Origin: Aptenodytes patagonicus
Taxonomy: Eukaryota; Chordata; Aves; Sphenisciformes; Spheniscidae
NCBI RefSeq assembly: GCF_965638725.1
Contig: NC_134963.1
Span: forward strand, 10,444,501-10,508,500
DNA: 64,000 nucleotides
Reading direction: 5' to 3'
Part shown: positions 49,140-60,300 of the stretch, in pieces
How the letters are laid out: the number at the start of each line of letters is the position of its first letter
How positions within the stretch are numbered: the first letter of the stretch is position 1
Translations under genes and position numbers: made by a program
Notes under the pieces: model-generated
The model's database searches: none
What the model saw: only the letters and a program-made list of their open reading frames with translations
Told to the model about the DNA's origin: nothing

Positions 49140-49480
49140 GGCTCCTCTTTACCGTTACTGCGAGCGATACTAGAAGAGAGAACCTCTCCCTCGCCACAAA
49201 ATGGCGCCCACGTGCCCGGCTACCTCCTACCCAGCCAGCCTCCCGCCCGCTGCCTGGGCGGGAGCAGGCGCTGCGCAAGCGTAACGGCCGCCTCCGCCGC
49301 GCGGCACGCCGGGAATTGTAGTGCGGGCGGGCACGCCCGCAGGGGGCACGGGCACCGACCGGCGAGCTGTGCCCCACAGCGGGTCTCGTACCCTCACGGG
49401 CGCGGGTCTGCACCCTCACCCTGGGTCCGGTGCCCTCAGAGCACTGGCCCACACCCTCACCCCTGCCCTGGCCACACACA
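49140..49480 (-). promoter_or_regulatory. Housekeeping-type CpG promoter without an intact gene
   Basis: A compact CpG island holds a set of sites typical of ubiquitous promoters: a YY1-like CAAAATGGCGCC (49197-49208), an NRF1-like TGCGCAAGCG (49272-49281), a ZNF143/THAP11 SBS-type site reading ACTACAATTCCCGGCGTGC on the - strand (49304-49322), and a CTCF-like CCCGCAGGGGGCAC (49336-49349). The order SBS-NRF1-YY1 going leftward fits a start site near 49.25 kb transcribing to the left. That points toward the decayed gene at 46.3-48.1 kb. A possible first donor on the - strand is AACG|GTAAAG near 49150. Rightward transcription is also possible, as such promoters are often bidirectional. Confidence 0.6.
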
Positions 49481-49489
49481 GCACAGGTT

Positions 49490-52400
49490 TCCTGAAAGAC
49501 CAAGGAAACCCGTTTTTCTGTCTCACCCAAGGCTGGTCATGTCTGTGAATTTTAGGAAATCCGGGCACCTGCAGTCCAGCCCTCCTCATTGTTACATTTC
49601 TTCACTTCTATTCAGGTTCACTCAGTTCAGATGCTGAAAATTACAGCCAGTGAACACATGCCCCTACAGCACTCTTGCATGTCGCCTACCTCAACCTCTG
49701 CAAAACCCCCCTCATTTTCTTTTCCTTTTTGCGCTACGCCTCACCGCAGTGCCCTCCATCTCCTGCCATGGCCGACTGACCAGCCAGTTTTGCTCCTGGG
49801 CTGTACATCGTTTAGGGGACTGCAGCCTCAGAGCCACATGCTACATTGGCTTGTTGCAGGACCTCCATCTCTGCTGCAAAGGAGGTTGGAATTGGCCAAG
49901 GCATCCCACTGCGATGAAGAGGAGACTAAGACAGGCGCTGACAGCGTGAACACAAATGTCTTGTTTCCTCTGAAAACCGACCTCAGTAGAAGGATGAAAA
50001 GGCTTTAATTTAAACATTTCTACAGAAGCCACTGAACTTCCAAGATTTTGTAAATCTTTGACGCTGGGGAAGAGAAGAAAATTTTAACACCCTTTCATTT
50101 AAAAAATAGATTTTACTTTGCCTCATTCAAACATCTTTTACAATTCACACTTTCAACAAAATTTCATGCAAGGAAAAGACAAACCAAGTCCTACTGTGCT
50201 ACCATTGTAATCCCAAATGAACTAACTCACTACAGCCAAGGGAACAAGAAAAAGAAAATATATTTTTTATGTCAACAGATGGCTTGTTGGAAGCATTAAT
50301 TGTTAGGAAATGCTTTTGTGAAATACAGGAAACCTCTAAATCTGCTACTGAATAACTCTAAGTTCAGGGAAAGAAATTCAAGCTCAAAACCAGTGAAGCA
50401 CTTGAGGATGGAGAGAGCTCTTGCTGGCTTCTGTGACTAAGATAAGGTAGGGCTGTGTTTTGTTTCAGTTAAGCTAGAAGATGCAGCCTATGCTTAGTAT
50501 GTGTCCTGGCTGATGCAACTCAACCAGAAATGCTGGCCAATATTCTCATTCATGTCTTCATTGAAGAGGAGACACTAGCCAGAGGAAGCCTGCCTCACCT
50601 TTCAGCTCCAGGTTGAATTTGTAAGAGACTTTCCTCCGGACCATGCAGGGTTGGCTGCAAGGGCTATTTTGGCAGCCAGCTGGGGTACACAGGCTGCAGA
50701 GGAAATATTGTGCTGGGATCTGAGGGGGATGTGGCACAGTAGCAAGATTTGCTTGCTGGGGAGTGTTTGCTTGCAGTCACAGGAAAGAGAGCTGGATAAA
50801 CAGGAATGAAATCAGAAAAGAAAAGCCTCCAGGAACTGCATTCAATATTTAAGAAGGATGTTACCGTTAATAGCATGAAATGCATAAAAAAGTTAAGATG
50901 GCTGAGAAGCCAAGCTTTGTCTCAAGATTCTTATGTAGTGCCTCTCACCTGTGCTGAGGCAAGCAGCATTGACTGTACTAGAAAGAGGCGGAAAACCCCA
51001 GAGTTTGCACTGGCAAAGGCAGAAGATACTTGTTTTTGATTCATGCCATTACTTCAGAGTTGTGCTGATTTCATCTGTTACAGTAATAGCCCTCATCAGT
51101 AAGTGAAGCTTTGGGGGAATGTGGGCAGGCTGTGGAGTTCACCTCCCAGAAGGGGAAGGAAGTAGCAGTTGCACAAATAGCCACTCTGAAATGCCAAGGG
51201 CACTGGAAACCCTTACAGAGCATCAAAAACTTTTCTGTAACAGAGACATACAACTACTAAATGATGGAAATGTTCACACGAATTGCTAGAAAGAAGATTT
51301 AGAAAGTTCTCTACAGTATTTTAGCATGATTTGTTTGGAATTTCATTCCATATAATTTTTTGATGAGAAAGGAGTCACTAAGGGGGCAGAAGGCTCTCCA
51401 GCTCTCACCGTAATTTCCTCTAGTCAGTGTTCATTTACATGCCAGGGAAGAGTAAGCTCTAGAAAGTGATGGACAGCTGATGTCCACTCCAGATCCAGCA
51501 CAAGTCTCCATGCTGCCCATTTCAGGGCCGATAGGGAGAGCACAGCCTAGGAACCAAATTCTTCTGTGAATAACATTGCTACCACCCGTTCTACTTTTAT
51601 TTTCCTCCTTCAAAGTATCGAAATACCCTTACAATCATCCAAATCTTAGCTGCCCCTGCAAAGTGGAAACATTTTTACTGCTGCACAGCGATCTGAGGTG
51701 GGAGGCAGAGGCATTCCCCTTCCAAAGTTCTGCAGCAGTTTGCTACGTGGACTGCAATCAATAAGAGCCTAAAGATCAACAGGGCTGCAGCCTGCCTCGA
51801 TTCACTGATTCCAAATTCCTTGTGAGGAAACAGACACGGAGAACCACTGGCTACACAGGTGTTCATGCCCCCACATACAGATGTTTCATACCTCAGCTTT
51901 GGGTGTGAAAGCAGTGGAATTCCCTCCACTGAGCTGTGCTTCTATGTCTCCACAAACTGATGGTTCTTCCTTTGCCAAGAAGGACGGTTAGTCTCTGGTT
52001 CTGCCTGCACATCATTGCCTTGACTTTGGGGCTTGGGTACGCTGGCTGTCTTTTAGGAAGTGAATTCTGCAGAAAGAGGGAACACCTGGAGGCTTTGGTT
52101 TCTTCATGCAAGGACTGCCCAGAACTGAGAACAGGGTTGCAGTTGCAATGAAAGAGAGCTAAGTTAGCCCAAATGACTTTGCCTTAGCCATGAATTAAGC
52201 AGCAGGATGGTCAGTCTGTTCCCATAGAAACAACCCTCGATGCCCTTTCCAACCTGTTCCACCCCAGCTGCTCTTCCAAGAAGCCCGTGCTTGGCCTGAC
52301 AGCTGTTTCTTCTCTTCCCCAGCCCTCTTACTTTCATGTTGGCACAGGTTCAGACATGGAAATCACCATCATCCATGCAAGGGTCCCAGTCCTAGTGTGA

Positions 52401-53100
52401 TTGCTGTTTCCTAGGACAGGTTAACAGCAACCACCAAGACAGCTACCCTGAATCCATGGACGTGTTACCCCAGCATTTTCTGAACTATCACCCTCTCCCT
52501 GCCCCAACAATCAGTTTGTTTTTTCTCCTGCAATAGGAGGCATGGGTGAATATTTTGGAATAACACTACAGACCAAGAAGGGGTGTGTTCTACTTTGATA
52601 GAACATCTTCTCCTTCCACAGGTGAAAAATGCAGGCTGATAATATCTGCCACTCAACATTTCTATGGTACTCAGTGCTTTCACTTTCACTATGGTAGATC
52701 AAGAATAGCTTTTCTGCAGTAAGAAAAAGCAGCAGTTCAATGCCAGGACAAACAGGATTTTACATGCAGCCTAGTGGAGAACTGGCTTACATCCAGCACT
52801 GAACGACAGCACGTTAGAAGTTGTCCTTCCCAGGGCTCTCTTCTGTTCTTCCTGCCCTTCCCCAGCCCCGCATCAAGAGCTGTGGGGACTTCCTAACCAG
52901 GGTTTGCTCAACTGCAGCTCTAAACTCACACTGAGTTTACACAGCCAGCAAAAAAAGGTGGGGGAAAAACGAGCAATTGGCTCCTATGGAGGTCATGGAT
53001 CGAGGGATTATAGATTCATGGCATTGTTAGGATGATTAATTTTGCACTGAGGCAACCAGAGAGCACAAACATGAGCTTATCCCACCTGCAGCTACAGGCG
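49490..53100. other. Intergenic DNA upstream of YDJC, no gene seen
   Basis: No coding exon or RNA gene was recognised in either strand. Frames up to about 139 codons at the left edge extend from the CpG island and have no family resemblance. Composition is mixed, with no evident tandem or mobile structure. Confidence 0.45.
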
Positions 53101-53109
53101 CAAGTCTCA

Positions 53110-53900
53110 TCTCGGGAGTCAGGAGCAGAAAAGCCCCATCCTTGCGCTGCTTAGCGCAGCGAACACCGAGAGCCGGCGGCACAGCAAAGCGCCTCTCCCC
53201 GCGGCAACACCGCGGAGGCGAACCCTAGGCCCTTCCCCGGCGCTCCGGCCTGCGCTAGAGCACCCTGGCCGCGAACAGCCCCACCGGCGCCCGGGACCCG
53301 CAGGCAGCCCGACTACCGCCGGCCGGGCCGGGCCGGGCGGCGCTGCGAGCCGCGGCCGCCAGGGGCCGCCAGCGGGGCGGCGCGGCCGCGCCGGTGCTCG
53401 CAGCACTGCGGAGGCGCCGGGCTCTGCGGCGGGGCCGCCGCTCGCCGCGGGTGAGCTCCCGGCTGGGGCTGCTCGGCAGCACCGGGGGAGGGGAGGATGC
53501 GCGGCGGGGCGGCGCGGCCAGAGCTCCGCCGCCGGGGCCAGCATCCCCCCCCCCCCCCGGGGCGGGGGCGACCGGGACCGCTGCGCGAGCGGCGGCGGCC
53601 GTGGGCACGGGAGCGGGCAAGAGCGGAGGTACGCACCGCCCCGGGGGGGCTGGCGGGGCCCCCTCTGCCCCCGCCGCAGCGGGAGGGCAGGGCCTGAGCC
53701 GCGCCGCCGGAGGCCGCTCCTTTCCGGTTGTGCCCGGGGACAGGGGTCTGCCGCGCCACGGCCCGCACCTCCCTCCGGCCGCGCTGGATGGGGCCGGGGA
53801 TCGGTGACAGCGAGGCATGACGGCTCCGGGGCTGCCTCAGGTGCTTCACACCGGTGCCATTTCACCGGGCACCGCGGGCGAGGGCGTGGAGCGGGGAAAG
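53110..53900 (+). promoter_or_regulatory. YDJC promoter CpG island and likely non-coding first exon
   Basis: An 800-bp CpG island ends about 370 bp before the YDJC coding start. It contains GGGCC/CCGGG repeats near 53320-53340 and a second CTCF-like word (GCCGCCAGGGGCCGC, near 53354-53368). Two good donor sites on the + strand, CCGCGG|GTGAGC (GT 53451-53452) and GCGGAG|GTACGC (GT 53629-53630), could splice to the acceptor at 54256-54257. That would make the first exon entirely 5' UTR. The island has no coding exon of its own. Confidence 0.6.
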
Positions 53901-54259
53901 GAATTTGAACCCTTGACGCACCCTCAGTCGATCAAATCAACTCACGAAGTCCCTGACCTTCTGCACACTCCTCATTTACAATACAAAGTGCAGGCAGGCC
54001 TTTGCTCCCGCAAAGAAAGGAAGGCTCTGGTGCTCTCACTGCAAGAGCAGGCAGGTGTGGTGTGAGCCAGGCGGCCACACGCAAATCCGGCTGCTGTGCA
54101 AGCTGCGAGACAGCGGCAGGCTGAGGTGGAGCAGGAGGAGTTAGTCAGGGGCTGAGTCACGACTGGGTTCGCTCCCGTTGAGCCTGTCTTTTCCTGTTTG
54201 CCTGTGATCTGCAGACTGCTGATTGTTCCGATTTTCCCTCCTTTACTTTTTTGCTAGGG

Positions 54260-54307
54260 ATGACCTCTAAGGATGCTTCAGGTGAAGCTAATAGTAACTG
54301 GAGATGA
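54260..54307 (+). CDS. Upstream ORF overlapping the YDJC start
   Basis: An ATG two bases after the exon acceptor opens a 15-codon frame ending in TGA at 54305-54307. It overlaps the YDJC ATG (54273) in another frame. If the exon is spliced as proposed, every YDJC mRNA would carry this overlapping uORF. Ribosomes would have to leak past it to make YDJC. No function of the peptide is implied. Confidence 0.35.
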   Translation: MTSKDASGEANSNWR

Positions 54308-57300
54308 CTTTGGCTATTGTCCTCGGAGAAACCAAGGCATCGTGGACTGTTTCCTGGCTGGTGCGGTATCTAATGTGTCCCTTCTAGTCAACGGAAGTGC
54401 TGCAGCAGATGCAGCCAAGCTGGCAAGGAGGTAAGCCACTTTCTTTAGCTCCTTTGTGGACAGCCTCCACAGGCTATCCACGGAAAGCCAAGCCTGTAAA
54501 ATTTAGTATTTTGTAGCCCCAGTGTAAACACTGTATCATAGCCCAGGGTGGTATAAGAAAACTGGATTCCAGGCATATTTACTAAGACTCTTCATAGTAA
54601 AACCAATGACCTGCCAACCATACCCATATTGGCTCTTTCTCTGGTATTAGCCACTGCACTGCATCTTTTTTTCCTCCGGATAGAAAGCCACTTACACAAT
54701 TTGACTAGTAGAGTTTGGGTTTGTTGGGACCTTCTTTTCCCACAGTTCACCATCACACTATATACCCAGGCCAAACTGCTACCCCTAAAACTATTAAAGC
54801 ATAAAAGCACAAATCTTTAAATCTCATTTAATTTGATGCATTTCAGCCAGGCTGAACACAGGGTCAGCCAGGTTCATTGCAGAATCAGGGAAAGGTGTGA
54901 TTCTGCATGGGCTAAGTTATAAATCGGGGCAGTGGAAAACTTGATTCTTCCACCCCAGAAACCTTTTAAAAAAGCACCTCAATATTTCTATTAATTCTAG
55001 GCTTGATAAATCCATTTGTAAAAACTGCATACATAAAGAGAGAGACAGTACCTTTTACCTGCCTTGTACCTACCATCTTTACTCCTTCACAAACTTTTCA
55101 GAGGTTGCTGGCACAGTTGGCTCTGTAGCAAATCAAATGCTATGTGTCATTCTCATGGACTAGCCCAGCAAATCCTTTAATAGGAAGTATTACTTGTATT
55201 TAGAAGGTAAAACCCAGCTAATGCTTCAGCTCCAGTGTGGGCAGGCACTTGGAAGCAGGAGCATGTCCTGAAAGAGAGAGCAGCAGGGTTGAGAAACAAT
55301 TTAGGAAAGCAGAAAAGGAAAGGAGCTGTACTGGTACTAGAAGAACTGAGACCTTATGCTTCAAATACAGCTGCTGCAGGGGACAGTTTCATGAGAATCA
55401 AGCTGTCCTTGTTCTCCTTGAGCATCTCTCCCCATTTTGGCTGTGATTTTAGGGGTACTTGGAAATTGTTTGCAGCCTGTAGCTTCTTTGATGTTGGGTG
55501 GTGCAGGAAAGCCAGGGTGTGGTGTTAGTGGCAAACCAGTCTTCTGTTAAAAAGGTTAGAGATTACACAGAAACACTGAGAGAGGAACTGCCTCTGGGAT
55601 GATAAGGGGAGAGACAGAAGGACACAACACTTGAGAGGCCTAAAATCCTGTTAGTAAATGAAACAAATGAAATGTAAAACAAGGAGATAAAAGCCAGCAC
55701 TTCTCTCAGACACAGAGGCACCGTGAAACCCTTTAAGCCCCAATGCTCTGGTAATGTTGTCAGCTATTTTAACCATGGTCTTTAGCAGGCCTTTAAATAT
55801 AGAATCCACCTGGCCTCATTTCCATAGCCAGAAAGTAGGCCATGTAATCAGAGGTTTAAAAAGCATCTTTGAATCCAGGTCATGACACTTGTGCTGACAG
55901 CTGATATGGGTGTGAAAAGCCAGATTGGAGGGCAGGTGACAGCAGAAGCTGCAACCTGCTGCTATGATTTCATTCTTTTGGGGGGTAGTTTTGAATTGTA
56001 AATGTGAATGAAATGGATTTAAATCTATTTCTGAGAATATAAGCACGGTGACTTTGAGAACATCTGTCAGCACTGAAGATCAACAGCCCAGGTTCTGAAA
56101 TTCCTCATTTGTGTAACCCTCTGCAGCTGTATTCAGCCCTACTCACCCACGGGGAAAGCATTTGCAGGTTTGGGGAAAAGGGTTTCTCATCTTCTAATGC
56201 AAGCCCCACTTCAGGTGCTGCTAGTACACATGCACTTAATTGGCACCTGTGCATGTAAACAAACTCTTGTGTCACCCTTAAGATATTCGTTCCTCTATTG
56301 CAAAGGTTCACGTAAACTCTTTTTAGACACAGATGTCTAGTAGGTCAGACTTACTAGAAATGTCATTGAATGCTCCTCATCTTGTGGTGCAGAAATGGGA
56401 AAGTATCACTGTTGCTTGACTGCCTTGCCACTGTTATTCCCTCTTTCCCCTGCTTGGTGTTGTTTCCCATCCCACTATGAATGTTGAGGCTTTGCAACAT
56501 TTTGTGTTTTATGGGATGAAAGTCTACCCTGTTTTTTCTCCCCATGTTTGTCTTCCACCACAGACGCCCAACTAAGCAAGTACTATATACTACACAATAT
56601 ACATACACATGCATATATGCTTAACTCCGTAGCAGACATTTCAGCCTTGACTAGACAGTGGTGTAAGCAGGGAGACTGGATCTATCACCAGCTGAGAGAA
56701 GAGGCTTGAAGCAAGTAGCTTGTTCTTTCCTGTGGTGCATTTCAGTATTGTGGGATTTGGTCTTTTGCACACACGGTGCCAGGATTGTCAGAGTGCTGGA
56801 CTGTTTCTATGGCTTGTGGAGATTATCTGGTTGCTTCTTGATGGTTGCTCCTCACTGCAGGTCTTGAGCTCTCTCTCCTCACCTGGTCTTCAGTTAATTG
56901 GAGGCAGGCAAAGCTAATTAGTTACAAGACAACTTTTTTTGCAGGACAGTCCTTCTTAAGCACCTTGTGCTGCCCTGCAATGTTAGGACTAGGCATCTTT
57001 CAGAAAGGAACACAGTTCCTCTGGAATTTCATTCTTCCTTTCATTTTTACAATAATTCTGTAGGCTTCTGGGCATACCATCTGTTGCCCTGTGTTTTGAT
57101 TAGAAGCCTTGGCAGAAATGTGATGGTAGTCAGCAGATCTTTGTACCAGCTCTAGCACAAACTAATTGCAAAACAGCAGAACCAAGCAGTAAATAATACA
57201 CCTTCCCTAACATCTAGGGTCTGGATCTTGGGCTTTTCTCATTCATTGTCACAACTGGGCTAAAAGAAGGGACCCAGTCACTTCAGGCAAAAGAGAAGTT

Positions 57301-60300
57301 TCAGCAGAGGCCTTATTCATCACCAAACGACAAACCTATTGATAGCAACTGCTAGAGCAGTCCATAACCAGAACAGCAGGCAGGAGAAGAGATTTCCATT
57401 GCAGTTTTTTTTCAGTAGCTCAAAACTTTACGGGACATAGACTGACTGTGACTTCCTGGTTATCCATATAATATAATCTTGATTTTCTACTTATCAAGCC
57501 CCACCTTGAAGTCAGCCAGTCTTCCTGGTGCTTATTGCAGAGCCTTTCCTAGAGATTGGAAGGGTTACTTTGTTACCTGAAATGAATAGGTCTCTTGATT
57601 TTTTCCTTAGAAATATGGAGATAGCAGAAATAGAGAGACCTAAGATTGTTTACCGCCATATTTTCCCTCCCTTTTATCAACCAGCTCAGTTGTGACTGAG
57701 TATTAGGACCCTTTTCCAGATGATTATATCCAAATACTTGATGAAGAGTGACATATTTTAGAACACAACCTCAGTCTTCCTGGTTTTTTTGCAGTTTAAA
57801 TGCTGAACATCAGCTCCACAAAAGCTGAAGCCCCCACAACATCTGGGTACATTTAACAGAAGACTCTAACAAAACCACATTTAATTGCTGTCTATGTTTT
57901 CACTTCCTTTCCCATCAACACTAATTGCAAAACGTGTGTGTAAATTGTGACTTAATTCTGACCCTCCCAGTCAACATCTGACTAATCTAGAAGTCTCTCA
58001 TGCTTTCTCATCACCCTTTTATCTGACTGTTAATCACAAGGCAGACAGTTCCACTGCTGAACTGTGTTTGGATTAGGCGTGGGCCCTGAGCTGAGGCCTT
58101 AAACTAGAATCCCAGATCATATTAACTTTACTGGCAGCAGCACTTTTTGCTGATGTAAGGTCATGGACACAGGAGCTTCAGTTGATAAAAAGATGTAATT
58201 AAAAAGAAAGTCACATCCCTAAGCTATGTTATAGTACCAGTTCTTAACACTGCAGAGGCTTAAGTCCTCAGCAGTAACAGAGCAAGACAAGATGCTATTT
58301 GATGAAAGAGAGTTAGATCTTACAGCTTGCTGAAGGGTTAAAGAGGGGAAAGAAAAAAGTATGAAAATGCCAACATGGAGAAACTAAGAGGTGCACTTTT
58401 TCGCACAAAGCACAGCCTTGCTTTGCCTGGCTTCAGACACCTGGATGTTTACTGAAGCAGGGTGTCTAGGTACAGATATTTACATGAGGCTTTTAATTGC
58501 ATCACACTTGGGCTGAAACCTGATGAACCAGTAATTTCCTGGATAAGGATACAAACAGGATGCTGAAGGTGGGATCTGTTTACCCATCAAGGAAAAGGGT
58601 AAGTGCCATGCTTATGCCAGAACTTGCAGCCTTCAGCAAGACAATTGGGACTGGGCTCTGGGAACCACAGAATTCCCACAGCCACTGCAACCGCTCCGAG
58701 GAATGCAGGGACTGCACAGAGTCCATGCCGTGGCCAGGCAGGACCCAGGGCACTGTTACTCATCCAAAAAGCTCAGAAATATGCAAAGCTGGTGGGCACT
58801 TTAAAGAGTGACTCAGTATAGTAACAGTCTCCAGGGACCCTTTACTGCTAAGGATATGAATGGACAGGGATTGCAACTGCACAAAAGCCCATTGCCTCAG
58901 CAGAAACACTTGTTCAGAGCACTCTGTGGCAAAACAAGCAACTACTTGAAGAGGAAGCAGTTTAGCTGACTGTATTTCCTCTCTCTATTTGGTAACTGGG
59001 CTGGGCTTGTCAACTCAGAAATCTTTCCAGACTGAATTCCTTGTTGCCCCTTGTAGCACTTGTTGTAAGGGTATCTCCTTTTTTCTTTTTTTTTTTTTCC
59101 CCTCATCTCTACAGCAGATGCCGAGCAGAGAACCACAGAGCCAGGCTGGCTTTAACAGCCAACTTTCTCTGAGTGGAAGCGGCTCACTAGTGGACTAACC
59201 TTAGTGGCTGCAGAAGCTACTGGCCTGAGCCTCTTCTCAACAAGCCCACAGACAGTCCAGTCTAATGCTCCTTATGCTATAGGAGCACACACTTGTAGAC
59301 ATTGTCCTTTGGCTTTATCAGGAATGAACTGAACCCTTGTGCTAAATCCTGCTTCACATCTGCGCATTCTCCAGGGCAGTGGGACAGGCTTGCAAACACC
59401 TAGACACGGGCCTCTCCAAACAGATTGTGGAAGGGTCATTGCTGCTTAAAACAACCACCAAAATGAGTTTAGAGACACCACGTAGATTCCTCAGCATCAT
59501 TTTGTTTTGGCAACGGTAGCTGTATTGCAGGGCTTTTATCGCAGAAACTAAACTGTTGCTTGAAGCTCAATGCCAATCCTTTCATTTTGTATCTTGGGTG
59601 GAGCAACTAGCAGTTAGACTGGACTGGCAATGACCAGCAGGGCTCACCCTGTCCCATCTATAAAGGACTTAGGCAGAGGAGTGGGTATGAGGCCAAACCC
59701 ACAACAGCTGGGCTCTTTTCCCAGTGTGGCATCACATGCTATATAAGCTGCTTGAGCTGCTGGTGTCTGCTTCGGTATTTTAGCCAATAAAATAGCAGAT
59801 ACTTTACAGTCTTTGAAAAGATGCAAGCAACTATAAAGTATGTTTGTGTAGCAGAAACAATCATCATCTGCCCTCTGAAAAAGGGGCCCTTCTAGGATAT
59901 TCCCATAACTTGACTTTTCTCCCTGCCTTTTTTACAATACAGCATACCTTGGCATTGCTCTTTGGTTGCAGAAGCTACATTTCAGTGGTGAGAGGCACTC
60001 AGGAGCAAGAGTTAGTCCAGTGTGTGTCAGTGGGGAAAAAAGCCTGTTGGTTCGGTCTTAAAGCCCAAGCCTCTGGTCAGGACAGAGCATGACCAGAGCC
60101 CTGTCTCCCAAGGTACAACCCAGCTAATTACATGCAGTGTCAGGACTGTTAGGAATGAACACTGGGCAGCAGGACATTTGGTGCTGAATAGGAGCATCAT
60201 CTGGCTCATTGCATCCAGAGGAAACATACCTATTTAGGTACAGGAAAATGCTAGCTAGCAGCAGAAGCCTGCTGTGCCTGCTGCATTGTCCTCCTTCTCA

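Noticed and set aside
52981-53045. Words like ATAGATTCATGG reminiscent of a CR1 tail
   Set aside because: No adjacent CR1 body or tandem 8-bp tail is visible; the similarity is too short.
53119-53865. 248-codon frame on the - strand in the YDJC island
   Set aside because: Compositionally biased and overlapping two other long frames on the same strand and one on the + strand. No recognisable motif, and explained by GC content.
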